Assembly: GCA_021030915.1 (NCBI GenBank)
Contig: JAGEMR010000031.1
Span: 222,681-286,680, forward strand
DNA: 64,000 nucleotides
Reading direction: 5' to 3'
Origin: Astrothelium macrocarpum
Lineage: Eukaryota; Ascomycota; Dothideomycetes; Trypetheliales; Trypetheliaceae
Under the pieces are notes generated by a model, which had not been told where the DNA came from, did not search any database, and was given only the letters and a program-made list of their open reading frames with translations. Shown piece after piece: positions 54,804 through 64,000 of the stretch. The stretch's first letter is position 1. The number at the start of each line of letters is the position of its first letter. Position numbers and translations under genes: made by a program.

Positions 54804-55377
54804 GGTGGCGATATTAAAAGCGAGGTCCGTTGATGAGGAGGTGATTGGTCGTTTTTGGATCACTAAAATGTTTACCATCGTCACCTAACGTCATTTGCAT
54901 ATCTTGGCGTCGATTGCATCTTGGGTTAGGAGCATATTTTCTAAGGGGTAGGTATGTCACTATACCCTGCTGTATGAATATTCGACAAAGAAGTGTTTTC
55001 TTCACACGCTGTTCTGTTGTGAGGAGTTGGCAACGCCTTAATGGAAGTATGACTTTCAGTGATAGTGATAATTGATTGTGTACATCACGAGTGTGATTGA
55101 AGGTACATGCCCGAAATCAAGCTTCCCTTCGCAATGTGACTTAGAGAGGCAGAGCCGGATTTTCGATGATGATTGCAGGAATTAGCACATGTCACAAAAT
55201 CCGGAAGCCTCAAAGAAAAGTATCTCCCTTTTGCTATATAAAGCTGTTCTTGTAAGCTGCACAATTTTCCATTTCCCAAACCACTCAACAATTCTTACTG
55301 CCAATCTACTTGCAGACAATTTCTACACATACGATCTTTGACCACGCTTCCAGACCTCAAAAATAACTCCAGCAAGG
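54804..55377. other. Intergenic with TATA element
   Basis: It holds the beta-glucosidase 3' end and the promoter of the small Ser/Lys-repeat gene. A TATATAAA sequence is at 55235-55242. Confidence 0.6.
55235..55242 (+). promoter_or_regulatory. TATA box
   Basis: TATATAAA, about 136 bases upstream of the ATG at 55378, with a CA/CT-rich leader after it. This is the clearest TATA element I found in the window and supports transcription of the small gene downstream. Confidence 0.6.
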
Positions 55378-55608
55378 ATGCCTGAGTACTTGAAGAACCT
55401 TTTCTCGGGGAGCAAAAGCTCCAGCAAGAGCTCCAGCAAAAGCTCTAGCAAAGGGAGTGGGGGCTCTGAATGGCCCCGTACTCGTGAGCAAACGACCAAG
55501 AAGGACGCGCCGATTGGATACCAGAATACTCTGAGGGCTATAGAGAGGCAAAATGATAAACGTCAATCTTCGTTTTACTCTCAGTCTTCAAGCTCAAAGT
55601 ATCGATGA
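55378..55608 (+). CDS. Small Ser/Lys-repeat protein, orphan
   Basis: Predicted 76-residue basic, polar protein without signal peptide or cysteine. After MPEYLKNLFSG comes a repeated SKSS block coded by a 12-base minisatellite, then GGSEWPRTREQTTKKD and a Ser-rich end (SSFYSQSSSSKYR). It looks disordered. Its own TATA box and clean leader support expression. I do not recognise a family and cannot suggest a function. Confidence 0.5.
   Translation: MPEYLKNLFSGSKSSSKSSSKSSSKGSGGSEWPRTREQTTKKDAPIGYQNTLRAIERQNDKRQSSFYSQSSSSKYR
55411..55452 (+). repeat. 12-base coding minisatellite
   Basis: Three and a half units of AGCAARAGCTCY inside the small orphan gene, each read as S-K-S-S. Units differ only at silent third positions, which suggests selection on the peptide or recent unit gain. 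Confidence 0.85.
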
Positions 55609-56109
55609 GACAACGGTTGGAAGTGCTCCAGATTCTAACCGGGAACGATAATTACGGGTCACCAAAGTCTTGGGAACGCTCAATGGATGTGATGAATTTT
55701 GAGCAAGGGATATCGAGGAGTTGGGGATCATCTTTGATGGCCAAGAGACAATCACCTTGGCCAGAGAGAAATGAGATCTTTTTAGGTCTAAGTCTAAACC
55801 ATAGAAATGGAAATTCCCTTTGATAGCTAGAAAGAAATGAGATCTTCTTAGGTCTGAATCATTTGCGTAATAATTCATTTGCTGTGTTCCTCGTGGAAAC
55901 CATGATTAATTGCCCTAAAAAAAGGTACAGCGGTTGAACAATACCTGAATCAGTCTTTGTTGATCTTTTGCGGACAAAGATTGATTGTAACATAGATAGG
56001 TTTCTTTGAAGCAAACACTTGTCACTGAACAATGGGATGGCGAACCTGCCACGCAATCAACCTAAGTTATAAAATAAGTCATACAAACGCATGAGCCTGC
56101 AACAGGTCC
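55609..56109. other. Intergenic with diverged direct repeat
   Basis: No gene is supported. It contains two 28-base copies, 66 bases apart, that differ at three positions (55767-55794 and 55833-55860). Confidence 0.6.
55767..55860. repeat. 28-base direct repeat, 66-base period
   Basis: The core AGAAATGAGATCTTYTTAGG is present twice, at 55767 and 55833, with 25 of 28 bases matching by eye. A weaker third similarity may lie upstream (about 55733-55750). It sits between two orphan genes. Confidence 0.7.
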
Positions 56110-56565
56110 GTGAAGAAGACTGAAATTATGTGTTTCGAAAATTGCGTTGTCTTTTCTAGCTGCGGCCACGGTTACTTCTGCATTCAACGGTGTCCCAACT
56201 CTGTAGAACACTGCGAAAGCATCAAACCGAAGAAAAAATCCGTTGGCGGTTGCTGCGAGTCTTGCAAAAGCGAGCAATGCGATGAAATCATGAATCAAGA
56301 AATGCAGCCATCAATGGGCAAAAAGTTCCACGCTTTCGTAGCGAAAGTGGCCGGGAAAGAGAAGAAAGTTAAATTTCTAGATCCAGAGACTACTTCTCAC
56401 AAGGATAAGGCAGAGGATGTTCCTGAAAAGGTCGTCAACGACCCCTGTCCAGTGCGCAAAGACTACGACGGAGCATCAGCGCGAATCGGGGTTTGGACTT
56501 CTAGTCGAACTGAGTCGGTTCTGTTTGAAATGTCGGAGAATGCAGACCAAGTATGGATCACGTAA
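56110..56565 (+). CDS. Small Cys/His-rich fungal protein, orphan
   Basis: The open frame gives 151 residues; the second methionine at 56128 (MCFENC) may be the true start, as short fungal proteins of this kind often begin M-C. The N-terminal half has cysteines and histidines in zinc-ribbon-like order: MCFENCVVFSSCGHGYFCIQ, then RCPNS...HCES and GGCCESCKSEQC. The C-terminal half is charged and likely disordered, rich in Lys and Asp/Glu. It lacks a signal peptide, so an intracellular zinc-binding role is more likely than secretion. Function is unknown. Confidence 0.55.
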   Translation: MKKTEIMCFENCVVFSSCGHGYFCIQRCPNSVEHCESIKPKKKSVGGCCESCKSEQCDEIMNQEMQPSMGKKFHAFVAKVAGKEKKVKFLDPETTSHKDKAEDVPEKVVNDPCPVRKDYDGASARIGVWTSSRTESVLFEMSENADQVWIT

Positions 56566-57480
56566 CAAGATAAGTATAACAAGCTAGATTCAGACCTCAA
56601 ACATCTTCATTATTGCTCTCATGGTATAGTTCAACCATGCTAAGCCTCATGCCAAAACTGTTGCGTTCGAGACTCCGCGTAAATATTCGGCTTTGTAGAC
56701 TTGAGGACAATTACGAGACACAGATAATTAGACACAAGGAGCATGAGGGAAAGAATCCATACGAATCTAATGAATTTTGGCATCCTCAGAGTTCGATGCG
56801 AATCAACAAGGTAGACTTGGGAATGAGACAGGAGTTCGTCATTATCATACCCCATCTTGTTCATACACATCGAGATTATGTATCCAGATGCCAAGCTCGA
56901 CGCTGTAGAATTTTCGATCATTCTGACTAGATGTAAAAATTAATAGGGGTAAAAAAGTATAGAAAGATAGATTGCTGTATAGCAGAACATCTCCTTTCCG
57001 ACCATGATTACATAAGCCACTCACTCTTATCTTCAGCCACTTACTCTGTAAAGCATTTTGACATTTCCTTGCTTGTCCACTTGGCAAGCCCAAATCCAAC
57101 ACGCTTTCTGATATATTAGAGATATTTTGTGTGAAATGCATCTCATGTAAAGTTCCCTAGTCCTGCACCTTTCCTACTCTGCGTGAACTTCTGGGATGGC
57201 ACTGGAATAGAGAACGAGATGTCTGTTCTTGCAAGATGGCTCAGAAGACTGTCTACGGTTTGTACAACAGCCCAAGCAAGGAGCATATCAGGAATGGGGC
57301 ATTGTGACAACAAAATGATGGAGTAGCAAGAGTTGATGTACACCTTGCTCATCAGGCGTCATCAAAATACCCAAAAACATATCCCTTCGGCCGACGAGCT
57401 TTCCGGATGTTGGACGTGCTTTTGCCATGGCATATTTTTGACTACCTCTCCTATACGAGCAATCTTTTCACCTGTTTTGA
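56566..57480. other. Intergenic, no supported gene
   Basis: Frames up to 105 codons on both strands have no recognisable domain. It is AT-rich around 56930-57150. Confidence 0.55.
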
Positions 57481-58618
57481 ATGAGTTTATCCATGCATTC
57501 AGATATGTCGCAGAGTGCTCGTCTCCCGCTTCGGATTTTCGTCTTTGACCATCCAAGAACAACATCTCAATTATTCAATCGCCTCTTCTCAAGCCATGAA
57601 GGGCTCCGACACATCAGCCATCCATTCCTACACGCATCTCTTTTTGGACCCGAAAGAATACAGCTTTCCTTCAAACTCAATGTTTTGGCTGCGGAAGCAC
57701 AGCAGAAAGCGGCCATAGGAGCCCACTGTGAAGATGAAACTTACGAAGTGGCAGCGCATCGCCTTTTCGACGCCATTGCATGTAGTGAAGAACAGGTATG
57801 TGAAGTTAGAGTCATCTTTAGGCTGCTATTGAACCTCTGAATTATCCATATAGGGCAAGATCCCGTTCATTAAAGACCATATCATCTATTGTCTTAAGCA
57901 GGAAGTCTTGGTCAATTCTCTTTCTGATCTTGTCCTCAATCCCGAGACATATCCCAGAAAGGCTCACAGAGAGCCAGATGCAGACAGGAATCCGACTTGG
58001 ATTCCTGATAGCGTCCTTGAGACTTTTTCGCCAGTCATACTCGTCCGTCACCCAGCTCTAATGATCCCTTCATACTACCGCACCCAAGTCAATCATGTCA
58101 AGCTGGGCATCGAAGACGAACTCTTTGCTGTTTTTGCAACGCTCCACTGGTGTCGGGAGATCTTCGATTACTATCGAGATGTAGACCATTCAAAAACGAG
58201 CCAATCAATCACATGCTCTTTGGAAGATGAATTCAAAGGGAAGAAATGCTACGCACAATCACAGGCTCGCCCCATCGTGATAGACGCATTCGACATCGTG
58301 TATAATACTCGTCCCCTTATTACCGAACTCTGCAGAATCTGGGAAATTAGTGAGGATGGAGTGCGTTACGAGTGGGATGCTGTTCCAGATAATGAGGTGC
58401 CCAAAGACAAAGCTGTCGCAGCCTTTCTCTCCCGGTTATTCAAGTCCACCGGTGTAATCACGGAGGACAAGGCAAGATATCAGGACATAGACATACAAAG
58501 CGAAAGGGAGCGCTGGGTGGAGGAGTTTGGCGGTGAGATCGCAGCGGGTTTGGAGACGTTCGTGGCGAAAGCCATGCCAGATTATGAATATCTAAGACAA
58601 TTCTCTCTAAGAGTGTAA
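57481..58618 (+). CDS. P-loop sulfotransferase-like protein
   Basis: Exons 57481-57795 and 57854-58618 give 359 residues. RIFVFDHPRTTSQLFNRLFS near the N-terminus has the place and pattern of the 5'-phosphosulfate loop of sulfotransferases, but with R-T-T where classical enzymes have K-S-G-T-T. Further on, SPVILVRHPALMIPSYYR resembles the 3'-phosphate motif (R-x-P...S). Similar fungal proteins are annotated as P-loop NTPase or sulfotransferase family, often near metabolite genes. No partner synthase is nearby. The start Met at 57481 is followed by Mets at 57493 and 57505, and any of the three could be used. The reaction, if any, is probably transfer of sulfate from PAPS to a small molecule; this is an inference. 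Confidence 0.72.
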
Positions 58619-58873
58619 TCAAATGCTCTTAATGAGGTTTTGATTCTCTTTCTCCCAGGCAAAGAGAAATGCAACACATTTGTTAGCAAATGTGAGGTCA
58701 AAACTCAAGAATTTTCCTTGAAGACGTAAATAATTGCACGTGAGAGCGTGATGTCGTGTGTCGCGCTCCGCGACACCCTTGAGACTTGCAAAACTTTACT
58801 CCTCCGACTACGACTTTAGCAATAATCCTCTGCAGACTCACGCTTTCTTTGCTATTCATGTCATGAAATCAAT

Positions 58874-61713
58874 ATGGCTCCGAAAGACGGTCCACAAGCC
58901 CAAATACCAAACTTGAAGCGCAAAGTTCCCCATGATGAATCTTCCTCCAACGCTCCACGGTCTTCCCAGCAGCCGACCTCAAGACAACGTAAATATGCCA
59001 AAACCCGCGACGCTCGTCAAATATCTATACAGACGACTGGCAAAGCCTTTGGCAACGGCGAAGTCGATCTTGATAAATTTGTGAAGGCAAGGGAATTTGA
59101 GATTAAGGCTTTAGAAGATGCGCTCGTACGTAGTAAGACGCAGTTGAGTGTAAGAGCCTTCCAAAGCGTTCCAAGGGAAATGAGAAGGCGAACAGCCAGT
59201 CACGACGTTAAGAGGGTACCGAAGCGGCTAAGAAGTAGGGCCATGAAGGAGGTATGTGAATTCCTGTCCACTGGACGGAGCTGGCTGTCGGAGAGCCTGA
59301 GAGCCCTGATGTTGACAGCTGTGCTCAGATGGCAGAAGACAATACCCCGGGTCGCGTTCGCAAAGTTACCGGGAAGATGAGGCTAAGACTGGAGACAGCA
59401 AAAAAATTAAGAGAATTACGGCAAAGCGTCACAAAGAGGAATGAGCCAAGAGGAAAGAAGACAAAAGCAAGCAACGAGCACAACAGAAATGGTGTTAGTC
59501 ACACCGGAGAGCCAAAGATCAAGAAAAATAAGCTACAAGAGCCTCCAACGCCACAGGCTATGTTTCGTAAACGCCAGATTTACAAGACTTGGTTACCAAC
59601 ACATCTTTATCATACAAAAAGAGCCCATATGACAGCGCCAAAGGAGCCGCTTTGGAGATTTGCACTTCCATTGACACCGACAAACAAGAGCTACAGATTG
59701 ACCCACAGGGCCAGTGGGCAAAGAGGCGCAGTTGCTTGGGATACAAGTTATATGTCAACTATTGGTCTGGAAGGCCCTGAGAAGAGCTTGCAAGGACTAC
59801 TGAAGGCACTAGGTATTGACGCTGGTGATGACAAAGAGGGTATCTGGGGCAAGCAAGGTGGGCGATGGAGAAAGGGGACAAGGAGCCGGAACTTCTGGCT
59901 ATTTGAACGAAATGGATGGCCAAAAAAGCCAATTGGACCTGCAACTATTGTATGGTGTCTGGACGAAGTTCGGCCTGAAGATGGTGTCACGGGAGGCACT
60001 GAGCCAGTTCGCACGACAAAGAAGCGCAAGAGGAAGCTTTTTATTAGAATCCACCCTTCAGCATTTTTGCAGTTATGGGAAGAGATCTTGAGACTCGCCA
60101 AGGTGCAGAAGCCAATGGTCATGGTTGAAGACCTGCGCTTTGAGATTGGGAGTGTTCAGATTGCAGGACCTGCTTCGACGGAAGCTCTGTCGGCTACTCT
60201 GTGGCCTAGTGAAAACACTGGCAACGCGGCAGACGATAGCGATCTTCCAAGCAAAGTCTGGACATCCATTGGCACCCTTACGAATGCAGCATCTACACCA
60301 GTGGGAGCACTGCTGGCTTTTGACATACAAGACCCGCGTCTGCACTTTCCTGCTCGTAAAGCCGAGGCTCCAGCAGGTGATGCAGCGATCAAGTTCCAAA
60401 CTCTCTCTCTTCTCTCCACCTGGCCACCTGATCGCACTCAACCACCGCCTACTATTTTTGACCGCAGCGCTCGCCTCAAAGCCCAGCGTGAAATGCCAAG
60501 CCAGAAGGCGATCAACCGTCGCAAGTCACTCGCCCCTCCTGGTGCGTATCCCGACCCAAAGCCTTCCGATCCTAAAATTCCCATCATGCTTCTCGCCAAT
60601 CGTACGCCACTACGTAGCCAAGGGAGTTGGACAGTACTGCTTCCGTGGAAGTGTGTTAAACCCGTTTGGTACTGTTTAATGCATGTTCCGCTATCAACAG
60701 GAGGCGGCCTCCGCTTTGGTGGTCAACGAGAACTACAACAAGTAGCATTCGAGGCGAATGAGCCCTGGTTTCCAGGAGATTTTCCGGGAACAAAGGCAGG
60801 CCGAGAGTGGGAGGAAAGGAAACGAACGAGGAAGAAGGAAGAATGGGATAGAAAGCCCAAGGGAAAGAGAGTGGAATGGGGAAGCGTGGATCTAGGAGAT
60901 GGAAGAAAAGGTGAGGTTGGGATAGGTTGGGGCTGTGACTGGAAGAGGCTTGTTCACGGGCCTACAAAAGCAGAACACAGGCATGATTCAGAAAAAGAGG
61001 AAGAGCAGAAATCGAAAATTAAAGAACACGATGCCAAGGCGAATCATACGCAGGCTGCGAAGGATGAGAGTGAAGAGAAGCCGTCAAAGCAATTGGAACT
61101 ATTTCACCTACATTGCCCAACCGCCCAATCCATTCTCAGCTCAGGATGTCCGAATGCGGAACTTACCAAGGGTGCTCTCATCAACGTAAAACTTTCTTGC
61201 TTTACTCGTGGTGTCATGACGCCTTGCAGTCGTATATACCGACTTCCTTCCGACAATGGTATCCTTCGTCAAAAATGGCTTTCACTCTTGCCAGATCCAA
61301 AAATGTCTCAATCTAAAAGTAAGAAGAGCTGCAAAATTCCTCCATCACTCCCAAAAAATGCGCCTCAGAGCGAAGTGCAAAAGCGGATAGCAAGGATCTT
61401 GCTCCAGCCAACGCGCTTGAACCCTGGAAGTAAGGAGTATCCAAAGGTTCCTGATGAGGTGGATCTGATAGGATTTGTGACAAGCGGGAGTTACAATCTT
61501 GGAGACGGGCAAAGTGTGGGAATTGGAAGTCTGTTATTGAGCAAAGTGGTGGAAAGACTGCAGTCAACGAACGGCGGAGAAAATGCGGGAGAAAAGGAAG
61601 GAGAAAAAGGAGGGACAATGAAAAGGGTCGGGATGACGAGGGAAGAGAAGACATGTATTGTAAGAGATGCAGGAATAGGGTTTGGGCGATTAGCTACGTG
61701 GGAAATTTGCTAG
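58874..61713 (+). CDS. POP1: RNase P/MRP protein subunit POP1
   Basis: Exons 58874-59251 and 59329-61713 give 920 residues. It is the largest protein subunit of nuclear RNase P (tRNA 5' maturation) and RNase MRP (rRNA processing). The N-terminal POP1 signature, VRAFQSVPREMRRRTASHDV followed by KRVPKRLRSRAMKE, continues in phase across the 77-base intron into MAEDNTPGRVRKVTGK. The central POPLD domain is visible as PIMLLANRTPLRSQGSWTVL and LPWKCVKPVWYCLMHVPLST with GGLRFGGQRE. A Lys/Glu-rich insert (about 60 residues) separates it from the C-terminal domain, which includes IGFVTSGSYNLGDGQSVGIG. Neighbours are unrelated. Confidence 0.92.
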
Positions 61714-62118
61714 TCACGGAGTCCGTCGATCCTCAATGTGCAGCATTGTCAACAATGTCGGATGTTGTATCATTTCCGGATTAGGGCTACGGTAGAGTTT
61801 GGCAGGTTAAGACGACATTAAGTTATACCATGAAGGGGATAGTGTACCATTAAAAGCTTTCATCGCTGTGTGTAAACAAAGACAAGTGATTTATTTCAGA
61901 GGAACACTACCCCAATTTCCAAAAAAAAAAAAAAAAATAGGTAGAAATGATCGGGTTGGGATTGGCTTGCCTTAAATTTTTTCCCCAGGAACCGGAGCTC
62001 TCGGAGTGACGCCAGCAGTTTGATCTTCCAGAGCTTCTCTCACCTAAGCCTAGGCATAAGCACGACGTTTCTTGGGGCTTCACGAAAACCAATTGATACC
62101 CCGGAATTTTATCTCGTT
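61714..62118. other. Intergenic with poly(A) run, fumarase promoter
   Basis: A run of 17 A lies at 61921-61937. I see no gene and no target-site duplication around the run, so I read it as a simple promoter A-tract rather than a retroposon tail. Confidence 0.55.
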
Positions 62119-63774
62119 ATGCTTTCGCGGACAGTAGCCCCCAGAATAAGCATTTGTGCTTCGCGCAGAGCAACTCCATCACATGCTATAGCTCCGGCCG
62201 TCTCCGCAACGTTATGTATCCGAAGAACGCCGGCCTCTTCTATCCCATCCTCTCGAGCTTGCCCAGCACCCGCCAAATCTTCAATTGCTAGACGGGCTTT
62301 CACGACAACGACGAAAATGGCCGGCACAACACGAACAGAGAGCGATGCCTTTGGGGAGATACAAGTCCCTGCGGACAAGTACTGGGGAGCTCAGACGGAG
62401 AGGTCGTTGGGAAATTTTAAGATCAATCAACCTCAGGATCGGATGCCCCCGCCAATAGTCAGAGCATTTGGCATATTAAAGGGAGCGGCAGCTACAGTAA
62501 ATATGAAGTTCGGGCTAGGTGAGCCAAGAACAATGTCGGGAACAATTTGAAGGAGCTAATGGAGACCAGATCCAAAGCTCGGGCAAGCAATTCAACAAGC
62601 AGCCCAGGAGGTTGCAGACCTGAAGCTGGTCGACCACTTCCCGCTCGTTGTTTGGCAGACCGGTTCAGGAACTCAATCAAACATGAACGCGAACGAAGTG
62701 ATCTCAAATCGCGCCATTGAGATTCTTGGGGGCACAATGGGTAGCAAGAAACCAGTGCACCCCAATGATCATGTCAACATGTCTGCATCCTCGAATGACA
62801 CCTTCCCGACTGTCATGCACATTGCCGCGGTCCTCGACTTCGAAGAACACCTCCTTCCATCCCTCAAATCGCTGCGTGACGCACTACACCGAAAATCCCA
62901 ACAATTCGAGCAAATTATCAAGATTGGACGGACACACTTGCAGGACGCAACACCACTTACTCTCGGCCAAGAATTCTCGGGTTACGTGGCACAGCTCGAT
63001 TATGGTATCGAGCGTGTCCAATCTGCCCTCCCCCGCTTACGGAACCTTGCCCAAGGTGGCACGGCTGTGGGGACGGGTCTGAACACGTTCAAAGGCTTTG
63101 CGGAAGACATTGCTGCTGAAGTCAGCAAAATGACCGGTCACCAATTTCAAACTGCGCCCAATAAATTCGAAGCTCTTGCAGCGCACGATGCCATTGTAGA
63201 GGCATCCGGTCAACTAAACACACTTGCGACGTCACTCTTCAAAATCGCTCAAGATATCCGTTTCCTCGGCTCCGGGCCTCGGTGCGGGCTTGGTGAGCTC
63301 AAGCTTCCCGAGAATGAGCCAGGCAGCTCGATCATGCCAGGCAAGGTGAACCCGACACAGTGCGAGAGCTTGACCATGCTTTGCACGCAAGTCATGGGCA
63401 ATCACGCCGCTGTCACCTTTGCAGGCAGCCAAGGTAACTTTGAGCTCAATGTTTTTAAGCCGGTCATGATCCGCAATCTCCTTCACAGCAGTCGGCTGCT
63501 CGGCGATGGCATGCAGAGCTTTGAGAAGAATTTGGTAGCTGGCATGGAGGCCGACGAGAAGAGAATCAATGCACTATTGCACGAGAGTTTGATGTTGGTG
63601 ACATGTTTAAATCCAGTGATTGGGTACGATATGGCAAGTAAGGTGGCCAAAAATGCGCACAAGAAGGGCACCACACTGAAAGAGAGTGCCATGGAATTGA
63701 AGGCATTAAGTGAAGCGGATTTCGACAAGACAGTCAAGCCGGAGCTTATGCTTGCGCCAAAGGAAAAGAAATAG
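62119..63774 (+). CDS. fumR: Fumarate hydratase (class II fumarase)
   Basis: Reversible hydration of fumarate to malate. Exons 62119-62518 and 62570-63774 give 534 residues. The first 66 residues are a mitochondrial presequence rich in Arg, Ser and Ala. The family motifs are intact: KYWGAQTERSLGNFKI, SGTQSNMNANEVI, MSASSNDTFPTVMHI, GRTHLQDATPLTLGQE and the signature GSSIMPGKVNPTQCE. The 51-base intron restores KFGLDPKLGQAIQQA; without it the frame appears broken. An in-frame second methionine at 62317 in strong context (AAAATGG) starts MAGTTRTESDAFGE and could give a cytosolic form, as fungal fumarase is usually dual-located from one gene. The protein ends PKEKK, without a peroxisomal signal. 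Confidence 0.95.
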
Positions 63775-64000
63775 ACATTCGCTTATGTAAATGGCATGTA
63801 AAATAAAATATGACAAGAGCATCCTGAGTTACATTTTGCTGTTGTTCAATGCATTTGGCGCGTAGTTTGAGCAGTTTAGGAGTTTTCACCACGACCCGGA
63901 CGATCCCGGGATCCGGACACCAAACTCGTTCTCATCACCACACGTTCAAATTAGATTATCTCAATAATAATAATAAATATTGAAATCATATAAATTGAAT
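63775..64000. other. 3' flank, AT-rich end of window
   Basis: The last 60 bases are almost pure A/T with AATAATAATAATAAATA. No gene is seen before the window ends. Confidence 0.5.

Noticed and set aside
61921..61937. Poly(A) run as a retroposon tail
   Set aside because: No target-site duplication or element body nearby; it is a simple A-tract in a promoter.
62461..62600. Apparent frameshift or truncation in fumarase after KFGLGEPRTMS
   Set aside because: A 51-base intron with good donor, branch site and acceptor restores the family sequence, so the gene is intact.
1..64000. tRNA genes, rRNA, CRISPR arrays
   Set aside because: No TTCGA-type T-loop with a fitting cloverleaf, no rRNA stretch and no spaced repeat array was seen; a tRNA search program would settle the first point.

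Overview
The window is nuclear DNA of a filamentous ascomycete (Pezizomycotina). Most genes carry 1-5 short introns of about 45-110 bases with GT..AG ends, often with a CTAAC or CTAAT-like branch site. The gene content is typical of moulds: a RID-type cytosine methyltransferase, a Zn2Cys6 regulator, a TRI12-type efflux transporter, a plasma-membrane GH3 beta-glucosidase and methylcitrate-cycle enzymes. I see no rRNA, tRNA, CRISPR or recognisable transposon. Exon boundaries were placed by hand from splice signals, reading phase and expected protein sequence.

Layout. 1.5-3.8 kb: RID-like DNA methyltransferase (+). 5.2-5.9 kb: tiny acylated protein with a possible second, coiled-coil-coding last exon. 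6.3-8.4 kb: mitochondrial Mg2+ channel MRS2. 9.6-11.3 kb: sugar-type MFS transporter. 11.8-12.9 kb: zinc-less MDR oxidoreductase in a GC-rich stretch. 12.9-20.2 kb (-): hotdog thioesterase, a 1512-residue RRM protein and a cysteine-free FMP46-like protein. 21.6-24.1 kb: Zn2Cys6 factor. 25.1-31.6 kb: EutQ-like cupin, four-helix membrane protein, glycine-rich secreted protein, VOC/extradiol-type protein and TRI12-type transporter. 33.6-37.8 kb: divergent pair coding both subunits of a biotin-dependent acyl-CoA carboxylase. 39.5-42.9 kb: copper P-type ATPase. 43.5-45.6 kb: FAT1-like acyl-CoA synthetase ending in a peroxisomal signal. 46.9-50.9 kb: divergent pair of 2-methylisocitrate lyase and 2-methylcitrate synthase. 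51.6-54.8 kb: beta-glucosidase. 55.4-56.6 kb: two small orphan genes. 57.5-58.6 kb: P-loop sulfotransferase-like protein. 58.9-61.7 kb: POP1 of RNase P/MRP. 62.1-63.8 kb: fumarase.

How they fit. Two head-to-head pairs lie within 15 kb and both bear on short-chain acyl-CoA metabolism. The methylcitrate pair removes propionyl-CoA, giving pyruvate and succinate. Fumarase, 11 kb further on, lies downstream of succinate. The carboxylase pair may compete for or feed the same acyl-CoA pool, but its substrate is unknown and its carboxyltransferase does not look like standard fungal methylcrotonyl-CoA carboxylase. The most novel leads are this carboxylase pair, the altered catalytic loop of the RID-like enzyme and the possible two-isoform acylated microprotein.
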